Shown here: piece after piece, positions 8,423 to 16,350 of the stretch | How positions within the stretch are numbered: position 1 is the first letter of the stretch | Layout of the letters: the number at the start of each line of letters is the position of its first letter | NCBI GenBank assembly: GCA_036821485.1 | Contig: DAISJM010000007.1 | Location: forward strand, 36,977-100,976 | DNA length: 64,000 nucleotides | Origin: DAISJM01 sp036821485 | Lineage (GTDB): Bacteria; Verrucomicrobiota; Kiritimatiellia; CAIQIC01; JAGNIJ01 | Reading direction: 5' to 3' | Translations under genes and position numbers: made by a program | Notes under the pieces: model-generated | Told to the model about the DNA's origin: nothing | Database searches by the model: none | Seen by the model: only the letters and a program-made list of their open reading frames with translations

Positions 8423-8454
8423 GAGCCTCCGGGGCATACAGGCCCCGGAGGCTC
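8423..8454 (-). terminator. Strong hairpin terminator
   Basis: Perfect 13-bp stem GAGCCTCCGGGGC/GCCCCGGAGGCTC with a 6-nt loop, located between the secreted protein gene ending at 8499 and the ROK gene. T-runs on either side are poor (CCCTGTTTCGG on the minus strand), but the stem is very stable. Confidence 0.7.
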
Positions 8455-8498
8455 TTATCCTGCTTGTCAGTTGCGCCAGCCCGCCGCCGGACCGCTTG

Positions 8499-9116
8499 TT
8501 ATTTTGAGGATGCTATGGCATCCCCCGCCGGCGCAGCCTGAACATCGTCCACAAAGAAATTCATCACCTTTTCCACATCGCCGCGGTCGTAAAATACCAA
8601 CCCGATCTGCGTGATGTTGGCCAGATCCAACCCGGCCACCTTGCCCGGTTCCTCCGCCATCGTGAGCGCCTCAACCGGCTGGCGAAACTCGCTCCAGTCA
8701 GCCCCCGGCACGAACAGAGCCTCTTCGGTCGTGCGACACGATGTGCCATCTGCGTCGACCAGCTTGAAGCCGACGATCCCCTGCGCGCCGGACACGTCCG
8801 ATGGGGCGGCAATCTCGGCCGACAACTCGCAGCCGGTCAGATCCCAGACCCCCTTCGTCCGCTCCTTCATCAGCACCACGCCCCACTTGTCCTGGGTGAA
8901 ATCCACCGTGATGCATGTCGACTGTTTTCCCGAGTGGCTGTAGGTCTCGACCACGCCGCGATCGGCCGTCTCGACCCCATACACGCCGTAGCCTTCCGGC
9001 GCGCCTGCGTCCGGCTTCTCGTCGTCGAACGTATCCTTGAAGCCAACCGACGCGCCAAGCCCCGTGGTTGCACACACGCACATGGCCGCCAACATCACCC
9101 AGTGCCCGTACTTCAT
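8499..9116 (-). CDS. Secreted carbohydrate-binding-like protein
   Basis: 205 residues with a signal peptide (MKYGHWVMLAAMCVCATTGLG). The mature part looks all-beta: FKDTFDDEKPD at the start, alternating hydrophobic strands, and a final FFVDDVQA strand. It resembles the ectodomain of the PEP-CTERM protein encoded just upstream, sharing the TF(D/E) start, DADGT, W-(S/T)-E-(F/Y)-R and LD-N-T segments. That similarity implies an old duplication. A jelly-roll carbohydrate-binding fold is the likely class; no catalytic residues can be named. The gap to the upstream gene is 13 bp, so the two form an operon. Confidence 0.7.
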   Translation of the reverse strand: MKYGHWVMLAAMCVCATTGLGASVGFKDTFDDEKPDAGAPEGYGVYGVETADRGVVETYSHSGKQSTCITVDFTQDKWGVVLMKERTKGVWDLTGCELSAEIAAPSDVSGAQGIVGFKLVDADGTSCRTTEEALFVPGADWSEFRQPVEALTMAEEPGKVAGLDLANITQIGLVFYDRGDVEKVMNFFVDDVQAAPAGDAIASSK

Positions 9117-9129
9117 GTCTTTACTCCTT

Positions 9130-9804
9130 CTATCGTGTTACCCGACGCATCTTCCGGTGACCCAGCAGCAACACCAGGACCCCCATACCCATGGCGGCCA
9201 ACGTCCCCGGCTCCGGAATGGCTGTGACCGTGAAATCATCAAACTGAAGCTGGTTCTGTCCTGACTGGCCGGATGTGAAGGCCAGGAAGCCGACGCTGGT
9301 AATGTTGGTGAAGTCGAGCCCCGGGACGGAACCCGCCAGCTCTTCCTGCATTCCACCCAACGTCACGCGATACTCTGTCCATGCCGTGGTCGGCTGGAAC
9401 AGGTTCGTGTCCGAACTCCGCCACTGCGTTCCATCCGCATCGTACAGCGTCAGCGCGATCGATCCCGCGCCGAAGTCGTTGGTCGCTCTCATCCACACGG
9501 ACATCTCTCCCATGGAGTTCATCACATCATAACGGGTGAACTCGTTGGAGATCGTCGTCGCACCCCAACCCCAGCCGCTCCATGTGAACGCCACCCACGT
9601 CGACGACGTCGGGGAGTGATTCTCGCCGTTGTGCAACGTGCCCCGGTCGTCCAGCGGCGTTCCGAAAAGCGCCCAGCCCTCCGGATTGCCGCTTGCCACG
9701 AAAGGCTTGTTCTCAAACGTCTCGTTGAACACCAGGCCCGCACCCGCCACGGCCGCCCATCCCGCCACCAACGCCACCGCCAAGATTGTCTTCCTGCTCA
9801 TCAT
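9130..9804 (-). CDS. PEP-CTERM sorted secreted protein
   Basis: 224 residues: signal peptide (MMSRKTILAVALVAGW), a beta-rich body with a final QLQFDDFTVTA strand, then the sorting signal IPEPGTLAAMGMGVL followed by a hydrophobic stretch and a basic tail (RKMRR). PEP-CTERM proteins are cut and anchored by an exosortase, which is not in this window. The start at 9804 follows AGGAGG by 8 nt; the ATG three bases on is equally possible. A paralogous protein without the anchor follows at once, suggesting an anchored/soluble pair. Confidence 0.85.
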   Translation of the reverse strand: MMSRKTILAVALVAGWAAVAGAGLVFNETFENKPFVASGNPEGWALFGTPLDDRGTLHNGENHSPTSSTWVAFTWSGWGWGATTISNEFTRYDVMNSMGEMSVWMRATNDFGAGSIALTLYDADGTQWRSSDTNLFQPTTAWTEYRVTLGGMQEELAGSVPGLDFTNITSVGFLAFTSGQSGQNQLQFDDFTVTAIPEPGTLAAMGMGVLVLLLGHRKMRRVTR

Positions 9805-9881
9805 CTCTTTGCCCTCCTTGCATCCCCTCATCCGCCCTCGCCAGCCCGGGCATCCATCCCGGCCAAACTTTGTTAGTTAAC

Positions 9882-9910
9882 CTTATAAAGTATTTGCGCA
9901 CATGCAACAA
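9882..9910 (-). promoter_or_regulatory. Putative sigma70 promoter of the PEP-CTERM operon
   Basis: The minus strand has TTGTTG (9905-9910), 17 bp, then TATAAG (9882-9887), in an AT-rich part of the 215-bp gap 9805-10019. A GTTAGTTAAC stretch follows the -10 box and could be an operator half-site. Nothing else recognisable is in this gap. Confidence 0.45.
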
Positions 9911-10019
9911 CTTTTTTTGTGAATTTAGTGACGCCGTATTAACGTATTCTGCCAGAAGCAGTTACGCATCAGACAGCCGTCTGGCAACATGCGTACAGCG
10001 GTCTGCGGACCGGGACTGA

Positions 10020-11366
10020 TCAGGGCGCTGGCGCTTCCGCCGGCGCGGCTTGCTCAGCAGGCGTGGCGTCCGCAGCGGGCGCAGTTTCCACGGCCGCGTC
10101 CGCATCCGGCAGTTCTTCCGGCACGGCTTCTACCGCCACCGGTTCTGCCTCGGGTTCCGGCTCCGGTTCCCCGCGCAGCGCGCGCAGCCGCGGCTTGTCC
10201 ACCGAGCACGTATTGTTTTCCTGGTCCCACAGGATCGGATACGAGCCCGAGCTGACGACCTGCCGCATCATGGCGCGGGTCGACTCCTTCTTTGCGGCCT
10301 CCCACGCTTTGACAATGTCTTCCGTCACCGCGATGTCCACGCAGCGGTCCAACGCCATGCTCGCCTGGCTCACCACCATGTCCCTGTCCGATTTCAGATA
10401 TCCCACCAGCACCCGCGCGAAAGAAGGATCGCCGATGGTGCCCGCCGCCTGCAGCAACGTGTAGAGATCGCTGTCGCTCAGTGTCCGCCCCTTCGGCGTG
10501 CGGCCCTTCTCCAGTATTTCCTTCAACGGATCCACCACCGTCTTGTTCGCCACCTGGCCCAGCACCGATCCAGCCGAGGAACGGACCGACATGTTCGAGC
10601 TGTCAAAGAGACCCAACATCACCGCGGGAATGCGCGGATCTGTGGAACTGCGCACCACGTCGATCAACTGGTAGTAATAGTAGTCTTCCCTGCTCGGATC
10701 CGGATTCGCCTCCAGGAAATCGATGATGTCCGTCACGCCTTCGCCCCGCGTGCGACGAACCGCTTCCGCCGCCTGCTGGCGAACCTGCCGGTTGGCATCC
10801 TTCATCATCGACAGCAGCTTCTGTGTCGCCTTCCGGTCTCCGAAACTGCCCAGGGCCGACACGGCCGCCTGCATCATCGGGGTCGTCGCGTACGGGGATG
10901 GACTCGTATTTCCGGACGCACCTTCACGATCCACCGCTTCGATCAGCGCATCCAGCAGGGCCGGGTTGGCCACGTTGCCGATCGCCACATAGGATGCGCG
11001 GCGTAGCTCATCGCTGCCATCGCGCATCGTCTCCTTCAGAACGTCCACCAGTCGCGGATCGTCTGTTCGCCAAAGCGACTCGACCGCCGCAGCGCGTACA
11101 TTTGCGTCAGCGCGGCTTTGCGCAATCTGAATCAGCGCATCCAGCACGGCCGGGTCGGCCAGCGCGCGAATCGTCTGCACCGCGCCCGCACGCACCTGCG
11201 AATCGCTGCTCGTCAGGTAGGGAAGAAGGGGTTCCGCCGTGAACGTCCTGAGGCCCAACGCGGCCACGTAATCCGGCGCTTCGGGGGGCGCCGTCTTTAC
11301 CTGTGCCGTCTGACAACCCGCCGCCAACAACCCCGCCAGTACCAGGATCAGCCACCGGTTGCTCAT
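10020..11366 (-). CDS. HEAT-repeat lipoprotein
   Basis: 448 residues. The signal peptide ends in the lipobox LLAAGC, so it is lipid-anchored. Residues ~30-375 are tandem helical HEAT-type repeats (units such as DPAVLDALIQIAQ and NPALLDALIEAVD with conserved Arg/Ala spacing). The last ~50 residues are an Ala/Pro/Glu-rich low-complexity tail. It probably acts as a periplasmic or outer-membrane scaffold; partners are unknown. The ATG at 11366 is chosen because AAGGAGG lies 6 nt before it. It lies 83 bp downstream of purH. Confidence 0.8.
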   Translation of the reverse strand: MSNRWLILVLAGLLAAGCQTAQVKTAPPEAPDYVAALGLRTFTAEPLLPYLTSSDSQVRAGAVQTIRALADPAVLDALIQIAQSRADANVRAAAVESLWRTDDPRLVDVLKETMRDGSDELRRASYVAIGNVANPALLDALIEAVDREGASGNTSPSPYATTPMMQAAVSALGSFGDRKATQKLLSMMKDANRQVRQQAAEAVRRTRGEGVTDIIDFLEANPDPSREDYYYYQLIDVVRSSTDPRIPAVMLGLFDSSNMSVRSSAGSVLGQVANKTVVDPLKEILEKGRTPKGRTLSDSDLYTLLQAAGTIGDPSFARVLVGYLKSDRDMVVSQASMALDRCVDIAVTEDIVKAWEAAKKESTRAMMRQVVSSGSYPILWDQENNTCSVDKPRLRALRGEPEPEPEAEPVAVEAVPEELPDADAAVETAPAADATPAEQAAPAEAPAP

Positions 11367-11372
11367 ACACAC

Positions 11373-11399
11373 CCTCCTTGTGGAGGCGAAATACGCCTC
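11373..11399 (-). promoter_or_regulatory. Mutually exclusive hairpins over the ribosome site of the HEAT gene
   Basis: CCTCC/GGAGG (11373-11377 with 11382-11386) would hide the Shine-Dalgarno in a 5-bp hairpin with a 4-nt loop. The overlapping GAGGCG/CGCCTC pairing (11383-11388 with 11394-11399) would free it. The geometry allows a translational switch, but the stems are short. Confidence 0.3.
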
Positions 11400-11449
11400 T
11401 CACCCTTCTTCCTCGGACGCGCGTTTCTTGGACACGAAAAATGTCCGGC

Positions 11450-13081
11450 TCAGTGCCGGAAATGGCGCACGCTGGTGATCGCCATCGCAATGCCGTACTT
11501 GTCGCAGGCCGAAATGACTTCCTCGTCTTTCTTGGAACCGCCCGGCTCAACGATGTAGCGAATGCCCGCTGCGGCCGCCGCTTCGATGTTGTCCGGGAAC
11601 GGGAAGAATGCGTCGGAGACCAGCACGCTCTGCCCCATCACCGTGTGCTCAAAATCCTTCGGCAATTGTCCGTACTGCGATGCCGACTTGAAGAGCTGGC
11701 CGATGTTTTCCTGCGCGCGAACCACCGCAAGTTTGCGCAAGGCATCCACACGATTCGGCTGGCCGCACCCCATGCCGAGCAGCGCATAACAGCCCGGCTT
11801 GTACTCGCGCACGATGACAATGGCATTCGACTTCACATGTTTGCACACCCGGATGCCGAAGTCCGCGAGTCCGCGCTTCTCTTCCGGGAACGACTGCTCC
11901 GTCGGAACCACCCAGCGCTCCTCGCTGTTCACATCGCGATCCTGCGCAAGCATCCCGCCGTTGACCTGGCGTAGCGCCGGACCCGGCTGGGCCTTCGCCA
12001 TCGGTTTGTGCAGCTTCAACAGCCGGATGTCCTTGCTCTTGTTTTTCAGGAAGTCCAACGCGTCCGGCGCGAAGTCCGGTGCGATCAGCGCTTCCACAAA
12101 TCGTCCCTTCAATCGTTCCGCCGTCTTCAGGTCCACCGGCTGGGTCACCGCGATGACACTGCCGAACGACGAGACGGGGTCACCCGCCCACGCCTGCTCA
12201 AAAGCCTCGTCCAGCGAGGCGCCCGTGGCATAGCCGCAGGGATTCGTGTGTTTGATGATCGCCACGCCCGGCTGCCCCGCAAGCTCCTTCACCGCCTCGA
12301 GTGCCGCATCGCCGTCGACGTAGTTGTTGAACGACATCTCCTTGCCGTGAAGAATCTCTGCGTGTGCAATGCACGCCTCCGACGCCGTCGCATCCTTGTA
12401 GAAGAAAGCTTCCTGGTGCGGATTCTCGCCGTAGCGGAGCTTCGTGCCCGCGCCGTAGGCCAACACCAAGGGCCGTGCCGCATCCGCCACCTCAACCTTG
12501 TCCGCCATGTACGCCGCAATCGCGGCATCGTATTGCGCCGTCCGCGCGTACACCTTCTGCGCCAGCTCGCGACGCAGCGCCTCGGTCGTGTTTCCGCCGT
12601 TCTCGCGAATGCTGGCCAGCACGCGCGCGTAATCCGCCGGATCACACACCACCGTCACCGAACGATGATTCTTCGCCGCGGATCGCAGCATGGACGGCCC
12701 GCCGATGTCGATGTTCTCCACCGCTTCTTCAAACGTGACGTTGGGCTTCGCCACCGTGGCTTCGAACGCGTAGAGATTCACGCACACGAGATCGATCGGC
12801 TCGATGCCGTGCTTCCGGATCGTTTCCTCGTGCTCCTTGTTGCCGCGCAAATGAAGCAGACCGCCGTGCACTTTCGGATGCAGCGTCTTGACCCGGCCAT
12901 CGAGCATCTCGGGAAATCCCGTGAACTCGGAGATGTCCTTCACCGGAACGCCGCCATCGCGGATCGTCTTCGCCGTGCCGCCCGTCGAGAGCAGCTCCAC
13001 GCCCAGCTCCGACAGCGCCCGCGCGAAATCCACGACCCCCGCCTTGTCCGTCACACTCAACAATGCACGCTGAATCTTCAT
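11450..13081 (-). CDS. purH: Bifunctional AICAR formyltransferase/IMP cyclohydrolase
   Basis: The last two steps of IMP synthesis. The N-terminal ~200 residues are the IMP cyclohydrolase domain (LLSVTDKAGVVDFA, STGGTAKTI, GRVKTLHPKVHGG). The rest is the formyltransferase with the KHTNPCG catalytic motif. At 543 residues it is slightly longer than usual (~510-530). The ATG at 13081 was preferred because AGAGG lies about 9 nt upstream and the family-typical MKIQRALLSV begins there. It lies downstream of purM on the same strand with a 149-bp gap in which I see no clear element. Confidence 0.95.
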   Translation of the reverse strand: MKIQRALLSVTDKAGVVDFARALSELGVELLSTGGTAKTIRDGGVPVKDISEFTGFPEMLDGRVKTLHPKVHGGLLHLRGNKEHEETIRKHGIEPIDLVCVNLYAFEATVAKPNVTFEEAVENIDIGGPSMLRSAAKNHRSVTVVCDPADYARVLASIRENGGNTTEALRRELAQKVYARTAQYDAAIAAYMADKVEVADAARPLVLAYGAGTKLRYGENPHQEAFFYKDATASEACIAHAEILHGKEMSFNNYVDGDAALEAVKELAGQPGVAIIKHTNPCGYATGASLDEAFEQAWAGDPVSSFGSVIAVTQPVDLKTAERLKGRFVEALIAPDFAPDALDFLKNKSKDIRLLKLHKPMAKAQPGPALRQVNGGMLAQDRDVNSEERWVVPTEQSFPEEKRGLADFGIRVCKHVKSNAIVIVREYKPGCYALLGMGCGQPNRVDALRKLAVVRAQENIGQLFKSASQYGQLPKDFEHTVMGQSVLVSDAFFPFPDNIEAAAAAGIRYIVEPGGSKKDEEVISACDKYGIAMAITSVRHFRH

Positions 13082-13230
13082 GCTCCCCATCCTCTTCTTA
13101 ACCACCAAACACTAACTCACACTGATGAGAGTTCGCTTCCTCTCGCGCGATCTGTGTCTGTCCGTTTTGCACCTGTCTGTGCCTTCTCGTGGCTCACACT
13201 CAAAAGAGCAAAGTCCTTGTCCGCTCGTGG

Positions 13231-14271
13231 CTAATTCACCAGTCTTACCGGTGTCTTCCCCTTCTCCATCCAACCGATGACGTACGGCTCCTCGCCGGCT
13301 GCCTTCAACGTCTCCACGGCCTCGACCACATTCTCTTCGCGAACGATGACCACCATGCCGATGCCCATATTGAAGACGCGGTACATCTCCTCGCGGTCCA
13401 CCCGGCCCTCTTCTTCGATGAACCGGAAAAGAGGAGGCAGCCGCCACGTCGAGCGGTCAATCACCGCGCACAGGCCCTTCGGCAGCACGCGCGGCACGTT
13501 GTCCGTGAACCCGCCACCCGTGATGTGCGCCAGCCCGCGAATCGTGATCTTCTTCATCAGCGCTTTCACCGGCTTGAGATAGCTCCGGTGCACCGCCAGC
13601 AGTACATCGCCCACCGTCTTCTGCGTCCCCGGAAACCTGTCCTCCACACGCAACCGTGCGACTTGGAAAACCACCTGCCGCGCCAGCGAATAGCCATTCG
13701 TGTGCAGGCCGCTGGACGGAAGCCCGATCAGGATGTCGCCCGCGCGAATCGTCGCGCCCGTGATGACTTTCTTGCGCGACACCGCGCCGACCATTGTGCC
13801 GACCAGGTCATACTCGCCTTCCGGATACAGCCCAGGCATCTCGGCCGTTTCGCCACCAATCAGCGCACAGTTGTTCTCGCGGCACGCCTTGCACAGGCCG
13901 TCGAGAATCTGCGCGATCAGTTTCGGCGTCAGTCGCGATGCGCCGATATAGTCGAGGAAAAACAGCGGCTCCGCGCCCTGCACAAGGATGTCGTTGACGC
14001 AGTGGTTGACGATGTCCTGCCCCACCGTGTCGTGCCGGCCGGCGAGATTCGCCACCTTCAGCTTTGTACCAACGCCATCCGTGCTGCTCACCAGCAACAT
14101 GTCCTTGCCCGGCGATTTGAACAGCCCGCCAAACGCCCCGATCTGGCCAATCGCTCCCGCGGTGAATGTGCCCTGGATTTTTTTCTTCGCGTCGCGCAGC
14201 GCGTTCATCTTCGTGTCGATGTCCACACCCGCCGCCGCGTATGCCGATCCCGATCTTTTCTTGCTCGTCAT
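13231..14271 (-). CDS. purM: Phosphoribosylformylglycinamidine cyclo-ligase (AIR synthetase)
   Basis: Fifth step of purine synthesis, closing FGAM to AIR with ATP. 346 residues, the normal family length. Typical segments are the STDGVGTKLK substrate loop, GQDIVNHCVNDILVQGA and GGETAEMPG. It precedes purH and follows a divergent pabBC gene. No strong ribosome site precedes the ATG; TATAAC lies only 5 nt upstream, so the transcript could be leaderless. Confidence 0.95.
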   Translation of the reverse strand: MTSKKRSGSAYAAAGVDIDTKMNALRDAKKKIQGTFTAGAIGQIGAFGGLFKSPGKDMLLVSSTDGVGTKLKVANLAGRHDTVGQDIVNHCVNDILVQGAEPLFFLDYIGASRLTPKLIAQILDGLCKACRENNCALIGGETAEMPGLYPEGEYDLVGTMVGAVSRKKVITGATIRAGDILIGLPSSGLHTNGYSLARQVVFQVARLRVEDRFPGTQKTVGDVLLAVHRSYLKPVKALMKKITIRGLAHITGGGFTDNVPRVLPKGLCAVIDRSTWRLPPLFRFIEEEGRVDREEMYRVFNMGIGMVVIVREENVVEAVETLKAAGEEPYVIGWMEKGKTPVRLVN

Positions 14272-14380
14272 GACTGGTTATAATCCCTGCTCGTAATTCA
14301 TTGATGCCGCGGCGCCGCCTTTTTCGCGCCCTGCGACAAGGCCCACACCTTAGCGAATTACCCCCGGTTTGGGAAAGACA

Positions 14381-14409
14381 TTCGCTGAATCGGGCATCCA
14401 GTCTATACT
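14381..14409 (+). promoter_or_regulatory. Putative promoter of pabBC, near-leaderless
   Basis: TATACT at 14404-14409 is a good -10 box, with TTCGCT 17 bp upstream as a weak -35. Only 10 nt separate the -10 from the ATG at 14420 and no Shine-Dalgarno is present, which suggests a leaderless message. Confidence 0.4.
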
Positions 14410-14419
14410 CTGGGTGATC

Positions 14420-16213
14420 ATGCATCCGGACCTTCCAGCACGAGTGGCCGCCGCGGGAACCGCGCTCCTGCACGATGCAGCGCATGAACAGTGGCTATTG
14501 TTCGAAAACCCCGAAAGCATCCTTTCCGCGCACAGCATTTCCGAGGTCCTCTCCGTTCTCCGCGAGGTCGCTGCGGCCTGCGAAAAGGGCCTCTTTGCAG
14601 CCGGTTTCGTGGCCTATGAGGCCGCCCCGGCGTTTGACCCGGCATTCCCCGGCCGCGAACCCACCCCCGGCCTGCCCCTCGCCTGGTTCGGGCTATACCA
14701 TGCGCCCGCCATCATCGCGCTCCCTGACCCACCCGCACCCGCATCCCTGCCGTCGTGGACACCGAACATCGACCGCAATTGCTACAACGCCGCTCTCGCC
14801 CGCATCCGCGACTACATCGCCGCAGGCGATTCCTACCAGGTGAACTACACACTCCACCTCATCGCCCAACTCAACGAACCGCCCTGGCCGCTCTTCCTGC
14901 GCCTCCAGCACGCGCAGCGCGCGCCCTTTGGCGCGTTCGTCAACACGGGCGCCGACATCCTCTGCTCCGCATCGCCCGAACTCCATTTTGCGCTCGATGG
15001 CTCACGCATCACCTGCCGTCCCATGAAGGGCACCCGCCCTCGCGGCCGCTGGCCCGCCGAAGACACTGCCGTTCGCGAAGCACTCCACACGTCTGTAAAG
15101 GATCGTGCGGAGAACGTGATGATCGTCGATATGGTCCGCAACGATCTCGGGCGCATCGCCGCGCCCGGCTCGGTCGTCACGTCGTCCCTGTTCGATATCG
15201 AAGTCTTCCCCACCGTCTGGCAGATGACGTCCACCGTCCGCGCCGACACCTCCGCGTCGCTCCCCGATATCTTCCGCGCCCTCTTCCCCTGCGCGTCCGT
15301 CACCGGCGCGCCGAAAATCCGTGCGATGCAGATCATCGATGAACTTGAGCCGGCCCCGCGCGGTATCTACACCGGCTCCATCGGCTTCATTGCACCCCAT
15401 CGCCGCGCGCAGTTCAACGTCGCCATCCGCACCGCGCACGTCCGTTCATCCGGCGGCCTTGCCGCGTACGGCACCGGTGGCGGTATCGTCTGGGATTCCG
15501 CCACCGACGACGAATACGCGGAATGCCTCGCCAAGGCGGCGATCCTCTCCGACCCGGGAACGCCCTTCCAGTTGCTGGAAACGCTGCGCTGGGAACCCGC
15601 CGCGGGCTACCTCTTTGAGGATCGCCATCTCCGCCGGCTCATGGAGTCCGCCGCCTACTTTGGCTTTGCCCTCGATGCAGATCATGTCCGCCGCGACCTC
15701 CTCGCGGCTGCTTCCCGATTTCCACCCGCTCCCCGACGCGTCCGTCTTCTCGCCGCCCGGAACGGCGAACTGCGCATCGAGCATGTGGATACCTCGGGCG
15801 AATTCAACGCCGCGCCCAACTTGTCCACTCCCGCATGGCCACTCGCCCTCGCGGCCGAACCAGTAAGCTCCAGCAACCGCTTCCTGTTTCACAAGACCAC
15901 GCGACGCGAAGTCTATGAATCCGCCCGCCGGGGGCGGCCGGACGCCGACGATGTGATCCTCTGGAACGAGCGCGGCGAAGTCACCGAGTCCACGATCGCC
16001 AACGTGGTCGCTCGCTTTGAAGACGAGTGGGTCACTCCGCCGGTTTCGTGCGGGCTGCTCGGCGGCGTGTTTCGCGAGGAGCTCCTGCAACAAGGCGTCC
16101 TGCGTGAGCGCGTGCTGACGCCGGACGATCTCGCGAAAGCCGACGCGGTCTGGCTGATCAACTCCGTCCGCGGCTGGATTCCGGGACATTTTTCCAAGCA
16201 TTGGAAAAAGTAG
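14420..16213 (+). CDS. pabBC: Aminodeoxychorismate synthase component I fused to aminodeoxychorismate lyase
   Basis: Makes p-aminobenzoate for folate. Residues 1 to ~385 are a PabB/TrpE-type chorismate-binding domain (AAGDSYQVNYT, ASPELHF, MKGTRPRGR, MVRNDLGRIA, SVTGAPKIRAM, GGGIVWDS). Residues from ~390 form a class-IV aminotransferase-like lyase (FHKTTRREVYE with the PLP lysine, NERGEVTESTIANV, GLLGGVFREELL). This PabBC fusion is known in many bacteria; the amidotransferase PabA is not here. The C-terminus (HFSKHWKK, stop) is encoded by the first unit of a palindromic repeat array, so the repeat supplies the end of the protein. Confidence 0.9.
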   Translation: MHPDLPARVAAAGTALLHDAAHEQWLLFENPESILSAHSISEVLSVLREVAAACEKGLFAAGFVAYEAAPAFDPAFPGREPTPGLPLAWFGLYHAPAIIALPDPPAPASLPSWTPNIDRNCYNAALARIRDYIAAGDSYQVNYTLHLIAQLNEPPWPLFLRLQHAQRAPFGAFVNTGADILCSASPELHFALDGSRITCRPMKGTRPRGRWPAEDTAVREALHTSVKDRAENVMIVDMVRNDLGRIAAPGSVVTSSLFDIEVFPTVWQMTSTVRADTSASLPDIFRALFPCASVTGAPKIRAMQIIDELEPAPRGIYTGSIGFIAPHRRAQFNVAIRTAHVRSSGGLAAYGTGGGIVWDSATDDEYAECLAKAAILSDPGTPFQLLETLRWEPAAGYLFEDRHLRRLMESAAYFGFALDADHVRRDLLAAASRFPPAPRRVRLLAARNGELRIEHVDTSGEFNAAPNLSTPAWPLALAAEPVSSSNRFLFHKTTRREVYESARRGRPDADDVILWNERGEVTESTIANVVARFEDEWVTPPVSCGLLGGVFREELLQQGVLRERVLTPDDLAKADAVWLINSVRGWIPGHFSKHWKK

Positions 16214-16270
16214 TCCCAGTTTTTCCAACCCTTGGAAAATCGTCCGCTGATTTTTCCAATCCTTGGAAAA
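16189..16270. repeat. Phased array of three TTTTCCAA-N3-TTGGAAAA palindromes
   Basis: Three inverted repeats have spacers GCA, CCC and TCC. Their arms start at 16189 (9-bp arms), 16221 and 16252 (8-bp arms). Core-to-core distance is 31 bp both times, about three helical turns. The first unit overlaps the end of pabBC. A fourth, solitary copy lies inside queA (57551-57569). The gap 16214-16350 holds nothing else apart from the ribosome site of the next gene. Confidence 0.9.
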
Positions 16271-16350
16271 TCCCGGCACGCTTTTACTGAACCCCACGAA
16301 AACGGTATCCGTTTCACTTGTCTTCGTCCGTTCAGCGCCAAGGAGGGTCT

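Noticed and set aside
10020..10305. Coding frames opposite the Ala/Pro-rich tail of the HEAT lipoprotein
   Set aside because: They are shadow frames of a low-complexity GC-rich tail without start signals.
16189..16270. Palindrome array as a CRISPR array
   Set aside because: Units are 19-21 bp palindromes with ~11-bp gaps, only three copies and no cas genes; CRISPR repeats and spacers are longer.
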